A stretch of DNA of 21,119 nucleotides from an uncultured Lachnospiraceae bacterium (GCA_905201915.1 CAJKQE010000034.1:1-21119), one strand, 5' to 3'. Counted from the stretch's first letter, positions 1-8,000 are shown. The notes: a model not told the origin generated them from the letters alone. Translations and numbers: made by a program.

Positions 1-45
1 ACAGGCACCTGAAGCCTGCGCGTCTGCCAATTCCGCCACTCCTGC
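1..45 (-). tRNA. tRNA-Leu(CAG), partial (5' portion)
   Basis: Read on the minus strand, the sequence begins with the acceptor strand GCAGGAG (45 to 39), then TG, a D-arm with GCGG and the leucine-type AATTGGCAGACGC loop. An anticodon stem follows (CAGGC at 18-14 paired with GCCTG at 6-2) around the loop TTCAGGT. The anticodon is CAG (positions 11 to 9), which reads the leucine codon CUG. The long variable arm, T-arm and 3' acceptor strand lie outside the window. A perfect -35 and a near-consensus -10 lie directly upstream. Confidence 0.93.
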
Positions 46-84
46 ATTTCTTATTAAGTTTGTGCTGTCTTAAGCACAAGGTAT

Positions 85-113
85 ATAATACATGATGTTA
101 TTCAAAATGTCAA
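85..113 (-). promoter_or_regulatory. Promoter of tRNA-Leu
   Basis: On the minus strand, TTGACA (113 to 108), a 17-base spacer and TATTAT (90 to 85) form a near-consensus sigma-A promoter. Transcription would begin near 78. A 7-bp inverted repeat, TTGTGCT/AGCACAA (60-66 with 73-79), lies between the expected start and the tRNA 5' end. The transcript leader could therefore begin with a small hairpin before RNase P cleavage. Confidence 0.8.
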
Positions 114-180
114 CAGTAAATTTGAAAAAAATTTAAGTTTTTTTATGAGAATATTCTACACAAGAGTATGAAAAAAAAGG

Positions 181-209
181 TTGAAAATTACTATATGTTG
201 TGATAAACT
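181..209 (+). promoter_or_regulatory. Promoter of carA-carB-uppP
   Basis: TTGAAA (181-186), a 17-base spacer and TAAACT (204-209), preceded by a TG-A extended -10 motif (201-203), make a plausible sigma-A promoter. The leader from about 216 to the carA start is roughly 60 bases. I see no PyrR-binding loop and no terminator/antiterminator pair in it. A weak 5-bp hairpin near 232-249 is not convincing. Confidence 0.55.
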
Positions 210-275
210 TTTAGCAATTTGGGAAAAAATAGGGCTTTATAAAAGAGCCGCTCAGAAAGGAAGACAGGTGAAAGC

Positions 276-1349
276 ATGAAAGCATTTTTGATACTGGAAG
301 ACGGAACTGTTTTTACAGGAACCAGCATTGGTTCTAAAAAGGAAATCATCAGTGAAATTGTCTTTAATACATCTATGACAGGCTATTTAGAGGTGCTTAC
401 AGATCCTTCTTATGCAGGACAGGCAGTCTGTATGACCTATCCTTTAATCGGAAATTATGGTATTTGCCATGAGGATCAGGAGTCTTTAAGACCATGGCCG
501 GATGGTTATATCGTAAGAGAATTATCTCGTATGCCAAGCAATTTCAGAAGTGAAGATACGATTCAGAACTTTTTAAAGCAATATGATATTCCGGGAATTG
601 CAGGAATAGATACAAGAGCTCTTACAAAGCTGTTAAGAGAAAAGGGTACAATGAATGGAATGATTACAACAGATGCGGCGTATAAATTAGAAGAAATTAT
701 TCCTAGATTAAAGGCATATAACACAGGAAAAGTGGTTGAATGTGTAACCTGTGAAGAAAAGACAGTTTTAAAGGGAGAAGGCCCTAAAGTAGCTTTGATG
801 GATTTTGGCGCAAAAGATAATATTGCAAAATCCTTAAATGAAAGAGGCTGTGAAGTAACTATTTATCCCGCCTTTACAAAAGCAGAGGAAATTCTGAAGA
901 CAAATCCTGATGGAATTATGCTTTCTAACGGACCTGGCGATCCTAAGGAATGTACATCTATTATAGAAGAAATAAAAAAATTGTATGACTCTGAAGTACC
1001 TATTTTTGCTATTTGTCTGGGGCATCAGCTTATGGCACTTGCTACAGGAGCAGACACAAAGAAAATGAAATATGGACACAGAGGAGGAAATCATCCTGTA
1101 AAAGATTTGGAAACAGGAAGAGTATATATTTCTTCTCAGAACCATGGCTATGTAGTTGATACAGATACCTTAAATCCGGAAATTGCTGTTCCAGCATTTA
1201 TCAATGTCAACGACAAAACAAATGAAGGATTAAAGTATACAGGAAAGAACATTTTTACAGTACAGTTCCATCCGGAAGCTTGCCCTGGACCGCAGGACTC
1301 AGGATATTTATTTGACAGATTTTTGAAAATGATGGAGGTGACGAAATAA
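276..1349 (+). CDS. carA: Carbamoyl-phosphate synthase, small (glutaminase) subunit
   Basis: This subunit hydrolyses glutamine and passes ammonia to CarB for carbamoyl phosphate synthesis, the entry point to pyrimidines and arginine. The N-terminal CPSase small-chain domain spans about residues 1-140 (FNTSMTGYLEVLTDPSYAGQ near 30-49). The class I glutamine amidotransferase domain spans about 170-350. The nucleophile is Cys247 in AICLGHQ, and His332/Glu334 in QFHPEA complete the triad. At 357 residues it has the usual family length. The start at 276 is supported by AGGTG at 266-270. The stop codon overlaps the carB start by one base (TAATG), which suggests translational coupling. The promoter lies at 181-209. 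No truncation or unusual residue was seen. Confidence 0.97.
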   Translation: MKAFLILEDGTVFTGTSIGSKKEIISEIVFNTSMTGYLEVLTDPSYAGQAVCMTYPLIGNYGICHEDQESLRPWPDGYIVRELSRMPSNFRSEDTIQNFLKQYDIPGIAGIDTRALTKLLREKGTMNGMITTDAAYKLEEIIPRLKAYNTGKVVECVTCEEKTVLKGEGPKVALMDFGAKDNIAKSLNERGCEVTIYPAFTKAEEILKTNPDGIMLSNGPGDPKECTSIIEEIKKLYDSEVPIFAICLGHQLMALATGADTKKMKYGHRGGNHPVKDLETGRVYISSQNHGYVVDTDTLNPEIAVPAFINVNDKTNEGLKYTGKNIFTVQFHPEACPGPQDSGYLFDRFLKMMEVTK

Positions 1350-4300
1350 TGCCTAAAAATCCAGATATTAAAAAAGTATTAATGATAGGTTCCGGTCCAA
1401 TTGTTATTGGACAGGCAGCGGAATTTGACTATGCAGGTACACAGGCATGCCGTTCCTTAAAAGAGGAAGGAATAGAAGTCGTTTTATTGAACTCCAATCC
1501 TGCCACCATTATGACAGATAAGGATATTGCAGATAAGGTTTACATTGAGCCTCTGACAGTTGAAGTGGTAGAACAGCTTATTTTAAAAGAAAAACCAGAC
1601 AGTGTGCTTCCTACTTTGGGTGGACAGGCAGGATTAAACCTTGCCATGGAGCTGGAAGAGAGAGGTTTCTTAAAGGAACATAATGTGCGTCTTATTGGAA
1701 CAACATCCGAAACAATTAAAAAGGCAGAAGACCGTCAGGAATTTAAAGATACTATGGAAAAAATTGGAGAGCCTATTGCAGCTTCTCTGGTGGTAAAGAA
1801 TGTAGAAGACGGAATTGCATTCAGCAATAAAATAGGTTATCCGGTAGTTCTTCGTCCTGCCTATACATTAGGAGGAAGCGGTGGCGGTATTGCCAATAAC
1901 GAAGAAGAATTAATAGAAATTCTGGAAAACGGACTTCGATTGTCTCGTGTAGGCGAGGTATTGGTAGAGCGTTGCATTGCAGGCTGGAAAGAAATTGAAT
2001 ACGAAGTAATGCGTGACAGTGCAGGAAACTGTATCACGGTATGTAATATGGAAAATCTGGACCCTGTAGGAGTTCACACAGGAGACAGTATTGTAGTGGC
2101 ACCTTCTCAGACATTGGGAGATAAAGAATATCAGATGCTTCGTACTTCTGCTTTGAATATTATTACAGAGCTGGGAATTACAGGTGGATGTAATGTACAG
2201 TATGCTTTAAATCCAAATAGCTTTGAATATTGTGTTATTGAGGTAAATCCTCGTGTATCACGTTCTTCTGCACTGGCATCAAAAGCTACGGGATATCCTA
2301 TTGCAAAGGTAGCAGCAAAAATTGCTCTTGGATATACTTTAGATGAAATTAAAAATGCGATTACAGGAAAGACTTATGCCAGTTTTGAGCCAATGCTGGA
2401 CTATTGTGTTGTAAAAATTCCTCGTTTGCCATTTGATAAATTTATCAGTGCTAAGAGAACATTGACAACACAAATGAAAGCAACTGGAGAGGTTATGAGC
2501 ATCTGCAATAACTTTGAAGGTGCTTTAATGAAAGCAATCCGTTCTTTGGAACAGCACGTAGACAGTCTTTTGTCTTATGATTTTACAGGTCTTTCTAAAG
2601 AAGATTTATTAGAACAGCTTTGTCTTGTAGATGATATGCGTATCTGGAGAATTGCAGAGGCAATTCGTAGAGGCATTGATTATAAAACCATTCATAATAT
2701 TACAAAAATTGATAATTGGTTTATTGATAAAATTGCCATTCTTGTAGAAATGGAAGGAAATCTGAAGAAGAAAGAACTTACAGAAGATCTTTTAAGAGAA
2801 GCTAAGAGAATTGAGTTTCCGGATTATGTGATTGCAAAACTGACAGGTAAGACAGAAGATGAAGTAAAAGCGCTGCGTAAAGAATATGGTATTACAGCTG
2901 CTTATAAAATGGTAGATACTTGTGCAGCAGAGTTTGAAGCTAGTACACCGTATTATTATTCTGTTTACGGAGGCGAAAATGAAGCAGACGGTAAAACAGA
3001 TAAGAAAAAAGTGCTGATTTTAGGTTCCGGTCCTATTCGTATCGGACAGGGTATAGAATTCGATTTCTGCTCTGTACACTGTACATGGGCGTTTGAAAAA
3101 GAAGGATATGAAACGATTATTATCAATAACAATCCGGAAACAGTAAGTACAGACTTTGATATTGCAGATAAGCTTTATTTTGAGCCGTTGACACCGGAAG
3201 ATGTGGAAAATGTAGTAAATGTAGAAAAGCCGGATGGAGCAGTCGTACAGTTTGGTGGACAGACAGCAATTAAGCTGACAGAAGCTTTGATTAAAATGGG
3301 TGTGAAAATTCTGGGAACTTCTGCAGAAAATGTAGACGCTGCAGAGGACAGAGAGCTGTTTGACGGTATTTTAGAGGAATGTCATATTCCAAGACCAAAG
3401 GGGCATACAGTATATACAGCAGAAGAAGCAAAGAAAGCTGCAAATGAGCTGGGATATCCTGTTTTAGTACGTCCTTCTTATGTATTAGGCGGACAGGGCA
3501 TGCAGATTGCTATTAATGATGAAGATGTGGAAGAATATATTGGAATTATCAATCGTATTGCACAGGAACATCCAATTCTGGTAGATAAGTATTTACAGGG
3601 TAAGGAAATCGAGGTAGATGCAGTATGTGATGGAGAAGATATTTTAATTCCGGGAATTATGGAACATATCGAAAGAGCCGGTATTCATTCCGGAGACAGT
3701 ATTTCTGTATATCCTGCAAGAACTATCAGTGAAACTGCGAAAAAGACCATTGAGGAATACACAAGAAGACTGGCAAAATCTCTTCATGTGTTGGGTATGA
3801 TTAATATTCAGTTCATTGTATGCGGTGAGGAAGTATATGTTATTGAAGTAAATCCACGTTCCAGCCGTACTGTACCATATATCAGCAAAGTAACAGGTAT
3901 TCCAATTGTTCCGTTAGCTGCAAAGGTGATTTTAGGTCATAAAATAAAAGATTTAGGATATACACCGGGACTTCAGCCGGAAGCAAAATATTATGCAGTG
4001 AAAATGCCGGTATTCTCTTTTGAGAAAATCAGAGGTGCAGATATTAGTCTTGGCCCGGAAATGAAATCTACAGGAGAATGTCTGGGAATTTCAGAAAGCT
4101 TTAATGAAGCTCTTTATAAGGCATTTTTAGGAGCGGGAATCAATCTGCCGAAGCATAAAAATATGATTATCACAGTGAGAGATGAAGATAAACAGGATAT
4201 TATTCCGATTGCAAAACGTTTTTCCGATTTAGGATACAAGATTTATGCTACGAGAAGTACTGCAAAAGTATTAAATGAAAATGGTGTGAAGGCAGTGAGA

Positions 4301-4546
4301 ACCAATAAGATTGAACAGCCATCACCGAACCTGATGGATTTAATTCTGGGACATAAGATTGACCTTGTTATTGATACACCAAGTCAGGGCGTGGAAAAAG
4401 CAAAAGATGGATTTATCATCAGAAGAAATGCCATTGAAACAGGTGTAAATGTATTAACAGCATTAGATACAGCAGAGGCACTGGTAACCAGTCTAGAAAA
4501 TACAGATATTCAAAAGCTGGAGTTGATTGATATCGCAGCAATTTAA
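1349..4546 (+). CDS. carB: Carbamoyl-phosphate synthase, large subunit
   Basis: The synthetase subunit uses two ATP, bicarbonate and ammonia from CarA to make carbamoyl phosphate. The protein is 1065 residues, full length for the family. It shows the expected internal duplication: KKVLMIGSGPIVIGQ opens the first half and KKVLILGSGPIRIGQ opens the second at about residue 552. Each half carries an ATP-grasp domain (VNPRVSRSSALAS near 300, VNPRSSRTVPYIS in the second half). An oligomerisation segment separates them. From about residue 938 a methylglyoxal-synthase-like allosteric domain follows (MIITVRDEDKQ, YATRSTAKVL), usually the nucleotide or ornithine effector site. GGAGGTG at 1334-1340, inside the end of carA, is the ribosome binding site. 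No pyr or arg genes are adjacent, so the sequence does not show which pathway it mainly feeds. Confidence 0.98.
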   Translation: MPKNPDIKKVLMIGSGPIVIGQAAEFDYAGTQACRSLKEEGIEVVLLNSNPATIMTDKDIADKVYIEPLTVEVVEQLILKEKPDSVLPTLGGQAGLNLAMELEERGFLKEHNVRLIGTTSETIKKAEDRQEFKDTMEKIGEPIAASLVVKNVEDGIAFSNKIGYPVVLRPAYTLGGSGGGIANNEEELIEILENGLRLSRVGEVLVERCIAGWKEIEYEVMRDSAGNCITVCNMENLDPVGVHTGDSIVVAPSQTLGDKEYQMLRTSALNIITELGITGGCNVQYALNPNSFEYCVIEVNPRVSRSSALASKATGYPIAKVAAKIALGYTLDEIKNAITGKTYASFEPMLDYCVVKIPRLPFDKFISAKRTLTTQMKATGEVMSICNNFEGALMKAIRSLEQHVDSLLSYDFTGLSKEDLLEQLCLVDDMRIWRIAEAIRRGIDYKTIHNITKIDNWFIDKIAILVEMEGNLKKKELTEDLLREAKRIEFPDYVIAKLTGKTEDEVKALRKEYGITAAYKMVDTCAAEFEASTPYYYSVYGGENEADGKTDKKKVLILGSGPIRIGQGIEFDFCSVHCTWAFEKEGYETIIINNNPETVSTDFDIADKLYFEPLTPEDVENVVNVEKPDGAVVQFGGQTAIKLTEALIKMGVKILGTSAENVDAAEDRELFDGILEECHIPRPKGHTVYTAEEAKKAANELGYPVLVRPSYVLGGQGMQIAINDEDVEEYIGIINRIAQEHPILVDKYLQGKEIEVDAVCDGEDILIPGIMEHIERAGIHSGDSISVYPARTISETAKKTIEEYTRRLAKSLHVLGMINIQFIVCGEEVYVIEVNPRSSRTVPYISKVTGIPIVPLAAKVILGHKIKDLGYTPGLQPEAKYYAVKMPVFSFEKIRGADISLGPEMKSTGECLGISESFNEALYKAFLGAGINLPKHKNMIITVRDEDKQDIIPIAKRFSDLGYKIYATRSTAKVLNENGVKAVRTNKIEQPSPNLMDLILGHKIDLVIDTPSQGVEKAKDGFIIRRNAIETGVNVLTALDTAEALVTSLENTDIQKLELIDIAAI

Positions 4547-4557
4547 GAGGAGAAGGT

Positions 4558-5430
4558 ATGGAAATCTTAGAACTGTTAAAGGTTGTTTTTTTAGGAATTG
4601 TAGAGGGTATTACAGAATGGCTTCCTATCAGTAGTACCGGACATTTAATTCTGGTAGAGGAATTTGTAAAGCTGAATGTAAGTAAATCATTCTGGGAAAT
4701 GTTTATGGTAGTTATTCAGTTAGGTGCAATTCTGGCAGTAGTGGTTTTGTACTGGAAAGATATTTGGCCTTTCCGCAACAAGAAACCAAAACATGAAAAT
4801 GTGACAAAAGTAGAAAAGGCAGCAGGAACTTTATGTCGTTTTGTCAAAATCGATAAGATGATTATGTGGCTGAAGATTATGGTATCCTGTCTTCCTGCAA
4901 TTTTAATCGGTCTTCCTTTTGATGACTTTATTGAAAAGAAGTTCAATAACTGGTTTGTAGTAGCAGTTATGTTGATTGTATATGGTGTTCTCTTTTTAGT
5001 AGTGGAGGATTACAATGAAAAGAGAACGGTAAAAATTCATTCTATTGCAGATATTACATGGAAAACAGCGCTACTGATTGGAATTTTTCAGGTATTAGCA
5101 TTAATTCCGGGAACATCTCGTTCCGGAGCAACGATTATCGGTGGAATTCTTCTGGGAGCATCCAGAACAGTGGCAGCAGAATATACCTTTTTCCTTGCAA
5201 TCCCTGTTATGTTTGGTGCAAGTCTTTTAAAAATTGTAAAATTTGGATTTGACTTTACTTCTTGGGAACTTACAATTTTAGGTGTAGGAACAGTTGTATC
5301 TTTTGTGGTGTCTATTTTGGCAATTAAATTCCTTATGGGATATATCAAAAAACACGATTTTAAAGCTTTTGGCTGGTACCGAATTGTATTAGGTATTATC
5401 GTAATGCTGTTCTTTACAATATTCAGATAA
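4558..5430 (+). CDS. uppP: Undecaprenyl-diphosphatase (UppP/BacA)
   Basis: This integral membrane phosphatase converts undecaprenyl pyrophosphate to the monophosphate. It recycles the lipid carrier for peptidoglycan and teichoic acids, and high activity gives bacitracin tolerance. Both family signatures are present: EGITEWLPISSTGH near residues 16-29, and PGTSRSGAT near 184-192 followed by GGILLGASR. Several hydrophobic segments fit the multi-pass topology. At 290 residues it is slightly longer than typical, with a lysine-rich loop near residues 70-90 (RNKKPKHENVTK). It starts 11 bases after the carB stop with a strong site (AGAGGAGAAGG), so it is almost certainly cotranscribed with carAB, although the functions are not obviously linked. 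A strong terminator follows at once. Confidence 0.97.
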   Translation: MEILELLKVVFLGIVEGITEWLPISSTGHLILVEEFVKLNVSKSFWEMFMVVIQLGAILAVVVLYWKDIWPFRNKKPKHENVTKVEKAAGTLCRFVKIDKMIMWLKIMVSCLPAILIGLPFDDFIEKKFNNWFVVAVMLIVYGVLFLVVEDYNEKRTVKIHSIADITWKTALLIGIFQVLALIPGTSRSGATIIGGILLGASRTVAAEYTFFLAIPVMFGASLLKIVKFGFDFTSWELTILGVGTVVSFVVSILAIKFLMGYIKKHDFKAFGWYRIVLGIIVMLFFTIFR

Positions 5431-5432
5431 TG

Positions 5433-5475
5433 AAAAGGGGCTGTCGCAGTGCGTCAGCCTCTTGTTTCTAATTTT
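5433..5475 (+). terminator. Intrinsic terminator after carA-carB-uppP
   Basis: AAGGGGCTG (5435-5443) pairs with CAGCCTCTT (5455-5463) with one G-U pair. A T-T mismatch follows, then CGC (5445-5447) pairs with GCG (5451-5453) around an AGT loop. A T-rich tail (TGTTTCTAATTTT) follows. It begins 5 bases after the uppP stop. Its 5' strand GGGGCTGTCGCA matches 10 of 12 bases of the outer arm of the inverted-repeat element at 10974-11131. Confidence 0.85.
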
Positions 5476-5508
5476 ATGGGACATTGAGAAAGGAACGAAG
5501 GAATTAAG

Positions 5509-6294
5509 ATGGAGAACGAGGATAAAAAGGTTTTGGACTTGTCTATGGAAGCCGGCAGGATTTTATTGGATGCAGGGGCAGAAATTTTCAGAGTAGAAGA
5601 AACTATTAAACGTATTGCAATGGCATTTGGAATTGAAAAATGCAGCCCTTTTGTTATGAGTACCGGTATTTTTCTTACAGCCGAAAATGAAGAAGGAGAG
5701 ATGTATGCAAGTGTAAAGCATATTCCTATTCAAGGGGCAAAACTTCATAGAATAGCGGCGGTAAATCAGCTTTCCAGAGAAATTGTAGAAGGAAAGTATA
5801 CCATTGAGGAAGCTGAAAAAAAACTGGAAGAAATTAAAAAGGAACCGGGAAAATCAGATATTAGTAGGATGCTTGCATCGGGGGTGGGTTCCGGTGGTTT
5901 TTGTTACCTGTTAGGTGGACAGGCTATGGATATGCTTGCAGCATTTCTTTCAGGATTTTTATTATATGTGGTACTTCTTGCTTTTGAAAAACGAGAAAAG
6001 ACTACATCAAAAATTGTGTTAAATATGATTGGGGGATTTTGTGTATCTCTTTTTGCAGTGTTTTTTTATCGTATAGGACTTGGAAATACACCGGGAAGTA
6101 TTTTGGTAGGTTCTGTTATGCCTTTGGTTCCGGGAGTATCTTTGATAAATGCTGTTCGTGATTTTGCTGAGGGGAATTATATCGGAGGAGGCGTCCGCTT
6201 TTTAGATGCTTTGATGGTGGCTCTTGGAATTGCTTTGGGAGTCAGCCTGATGCATGTAATATATTTTCGGATGACAGGAGGAAGCCTATTATGA
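5509..6294 (+). CDS. Threonine/serine exporter family protein, large subunit (ThrE/YjjP-type, DUF1212)
   Basis: This membrane protein belongs to the ThrE superfamily. Characterised members export threonine and serine or, in the YjjP/YjjB pair, succinate. The soluble N-terminal DUF1212 domain covers about residues 1-115 (LDLSMEAGRILLDAGAEIFR, then VEETIKRIA). About five hydrophobic segments follow from residue 125 on (SGVGSGGFCYLLGGQAMDML, VVLLAFEKREKT, SILVGSVMPLVPGVSLINAV). The 261-residue length suits a split-type exporter whose remaining segments are on a second protein, and that partner is the next gene (4-base overlap, ATGA). The start is preceded by GAAGGAATTAAG. No clear promoter was seen between the uppP terminator and the start, so read-through may contribute. 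The substrate cannot be told from the sequence. Confidence 0.9.
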   Translation: MENEDKKVLDLSMEAGRILLDAGAEIFRVEETIKRIAMAFGIEKCSPFVMSTGIFLTAENEEGEMYASVKHIPIQGAKLHRIAAVNQLSREIVEGKYTIEEAEKKLEEIKKEPGKSDISRMLASGVGSGGFCYLLGGQAMDMLAAFLSGFLLYVVLLAFEKREKTTSKIVLNMIGGFCVSLFAVFFYRIGLGNTPGSILVGSVMPLVPGVSLINAVRDFAEGNYIGGGVRFLDALMVALGIALGVSLMHVIYFRMTGGSLL

Positions 6295-6758
6295 TTACAG
6301 ATGCAGTTTTACAATTTTTGGCAGCTTTTTTTGGTACGATTGCTTTTTCTGTATTATTTTCTGTACCAAAAGAACATTATCCGTTGTGCGGTGTAATCGG
6401 GGGAACAGGCTGGATGCTTTGCTGGACGTTAATTCATGTATTGCATACCGGTGTAGTAGAGGCTAATTTTATTGCTACTGTATTTATTACATTAGCATCA
6501 CGAATTGGGAGCACAGTAAGAAAATGTCCGGTAACTTTATTTTTGATTGCGGGGATTTTTCCGGAAGTGCCGGGAATTGGTGTGTATAGAACCATTTATT
6601 ACAGTGTGCAGGAAAATCATGAAATGGGACTTTATTATGGACGAGAAACATTAGGAATAGCCATTGCCATGGTGTTAGGAATTATTTTGGTATTTGAAAT
6701 TCCGCAGAAAACCATTAATCGGTTATTTGGAGATAAAGCGTTATATGGAAGGAAATAA
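6291..6758 (+). CDS. Threonine/serine exporter family protein, small subunit (YjjB-type, DUF3815/ThrE_2)
   Basis: This short integral membrane protein of 155 residues corresponds to the C-terminal membrane part of full-length ThrE. Four or five hydrophobic stretches are visible (LQFLAAFFGTIAFSVLFSV at 8-26, CGVIGGTGWMLCWTLIHVL, FIATVFITLASRIGS, GIAIAMVLGIILVFEI). The motif LFLIAGIFPEVPGIGVYRTI near residues 83-102 is typical of this half. It overlaps the preceding gene by four bases (ATGA), so the two are translationally coupled and probably form one complex. The ribosome binding site AGGAGGAAG lies in the end of the upstream gene. The stop at 6756-6758 touches the first base of a long inverted-repeat element that may act as its terminator. 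Confidence 0.9.
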   Translation: MITDAVLQFLAAFFGTIAFSVLFSVPKEHYPLCGVIGGTGWMLCWTLIHVLHTGVVEANFIATVFITLASRIGSTVRKCPVTLFLIAGIFPEVPGIGVYRTIYYSVQENHEMGLYYGRETLGIAIAMVLGIILVFEIPQKTINRLFGDKALYGRK

Positions 6759-6915
6759 AAAAGAGTTGTTGTTATTGTACGCATATCGGAACTGTTTATG
6801 CATTTATGCTCAGTCTGCGTTCACTTTGAGCCTGAGGTCTCAAAGCGTACTCGACAAATTCGCAAAATATATAAACAGTTCGAATGCGCTTTTGGTACAA
6901 CAATTCTTTTTCTTT
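6757..6915 (+). repeat. Inverted-repeat element, copy A (about 159 bp, shares core with 10974-11131)
   Basis: This is a long imperfect palindrome filling the spacer between two convergent genes. Outer arms: GAGTTGTTGT (6763-6772) pairs with ACAACAATTC (6897-6906). Inner arms: GAACTGTTTAT (6789-6799) pairs perfectly with ATAAACAGTTC (6871-6881). At the centre CTTTGAG (6824-6830) pairs with CTCAAAG (6839-6845). The 58-bp core (6806-6863) matches the minus strand of the second copy at 51 of 58 positions. Both ends carry A/T runs (AAAAAAG left, TTCTTTTTCTTT right), so it could terminate transcription from both sides. No transposase is encoded. It could be a non-autonomous mobile element, a bidirectional terminator family or a structured RNA; these cannot be separated here. 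Confidence 0.85.
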
Positions 6916-6969
6916 AAATATAATGCTTTTTGATAATATGGACTCAGTTCCGGAGGTAAACAAAAAACT

Positions 6970-7902
6970 CTATGCTGTTATAATTGTGCCTGTTTTACCC
7001 AGATATCCGTCTTTTGCTTTTGCAATAGAGGTAATAATGGCTTTTCTGCCCGGCTTAGCTTCCACAAAGTCAATGGCAGCCTGAATTTTCGGCAACATTG
7101 TATAATCTTCGAACTGTCCTTCTTCCATATATTCTTTTAATTCGGAAGCAGTTACTTCGTGAAGCGCTTTTTCCTGTGTTGTTTCATAATTTACAGAAAC
7201 ACAGTCTACACTTGTTAAAATCAGGAGAATATCTGCATCCAGTTCATTAGCCAGTTTTCCGCTGATTAAGTCTTTTTCAATGACTGCACTTGCACCGGTC
7301 AGTTCTTCATCCTGTTCTAAAACAGGAATTCCGCCTCCTCCTGCTGCAATGACAACCTGTCCTGCGTCAAATAAAGTTTTGATTGCATCAATTTCAATAA
7401 TCTTATCTGGTTTTGGAGCAGCTACAATTCTACGGTATCCCTGCTCAGTCTTTGTTACATAATTTCCCTTTTTTTCTTCTTGGAGAGCTTCTTCCTCTGT
7501 AAGTGTTCTTCCAATTACTTTTACCGGTTCATGAAAAGCGTCATCATAAGGATCTACAGTAACCTGAGTCAAAACTGTACTGACAGGTTTGTAAATGCCT
7601 CTGCGAAGAAGTTCTGCTCTTAAAGAATTCTGTATATCATAGCCAATATAGCCCTGACTCATGGCAGAGCATACAGACATGGGAACAGCAGTAAAATTAG
7701 GATGCACCTTTCCAAATTCATTCATGGCAGTATGAATCATGCCAATTTGAGGTGCATTGCTGTGTGTGATTACAAGATTAAGTCCGCATTCAATTAAATC
7801 TGCCAGAATTTTGGCAGAAGATTTTGTGGCACATTTTTGTTCCGGAAGAGTTGTGCCAAGAGCTCTGTGACCGAGAGCTACTACAACTTTCTTTTTGCCC
7901 AT
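6970..7902 (-). CDS. arcC: Carbamate kinase (divergent glycine-rich loops)
   Basis: Carbamate kinases interconvert carbamoyl phosphate + ADP and carbamate + ATP, usually as the ATP-yielding last step of arginine, agmatine or purine-derived carbamoyl catabolism. At 310 residues it has the family length. The catalytic lysines expected from the Enterococcus enzyme are present: Lys128, Lys210 with Asp211 (IEKDL) and Lys272 (MLPKI). VIAAGGGGIPV near 184-194 is intact. Two phosphate-loop motifs differ: canonical ALGGNA reads ALGHRA (9-14), and canonical HGNGPQ reads HSNAPQ (47-52). No arginine deiminase or ornithine transcarbamylase gene is nearby, so the source of its substrate is unknown. It has its own promoter (7943-7971), and AAGAAGGA precedes the start. 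Specificity could have shifted within the amino acid kinase fold, but carbamate kinase is the best call. Confidence 0.88.
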   Translation of the reverse strand: MGKKKVVVALGHRALGTTLPEQKCATKSSAKILADLIECGLNLVITHSNAPQIGMIHTAMNEFGKVHPNFTAVPMSVCSAMSQGYIGYDIQNSLRAELLRRGIYKPVSTVLTQVTVDPYDDAFHEPVKVIGRTLTEEEALQEEKKGNYVTKTEQGYRRIVAAPKPDKIIEIDAIKTLFDAGQVVIAAGGGGIPVLEQDEELTGASAVIEKDLISGKLANELDADILLILTSVDCVSVNYETTQEKALHEVTASELKEYMEEGQFEDYTMLPKIQAAIDFVEAKPGRKAIITSIAKAKDGYLGKTGTIITA

Positions 7903-7942
7903 AGAATAAGTCCTTCTTTCCTATTATTTATAGTTATACATC

Positions 7943-7971
7943 ATTATATCGGTTACAGAAAAGAAAAGCAA
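7943..7971 (-). promoter_or_regulatory. Promoter of arcC
   Basis: On the minus strand, TTGCTT (7971 to 7966), a 17-base spacer and a perfect TATAAT (7948 to 7943) lie 41-69 bases before the arcC start. It sits only a few bases after the terminator of the upstream peptidase gene, so arcC is an independent transcription unit. Confidence 0.75.
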
Positions 7972-7974
7972 CAG

Positions 7975-8000
7975 AAAAAACCCGATACATAAGTATCGGG
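7975..8000 (-). terminator. Intrinsic terminator of the M42 peptidase gene
   Basis: The perfect 8-bp stem CCCGATAC/GTATCGGG (7981-7988 with 7993-8000) has a 4-base loop. On the minus strand it is followed by six T (7980 to 7975). It lies about 135 bases past the peptidase stop codon. The long 3' untranslated stretch (8001-8134) holds no other clear feature apart from a weak GATAGT/ACTATC repeat near 8022-8046. Confidence 0.88.

Noticed and set aside
210..275. PyrR attenuator or riboswitch in the carA leader
   Set aside because: The leader is only about 60 bases, with no terminator/antiterminator pair and no recognisable PyrR-binding loop.
834..1145. Antisense open frames inside carA, and likewise inside uppP, fucI-type, xylB and PHP genes
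   Set aside because: They are shadows of strongly conserved genes, with no independent ribosome binding site or family resemblance.
6694..7084. Open frames on the plus strand across the exporter end, the inverted repeat and the arcC 3' end
   Set aside because: They run through the palindrome or antisense to arcC, lack good ribosome binding sites and have no family-like sequence.
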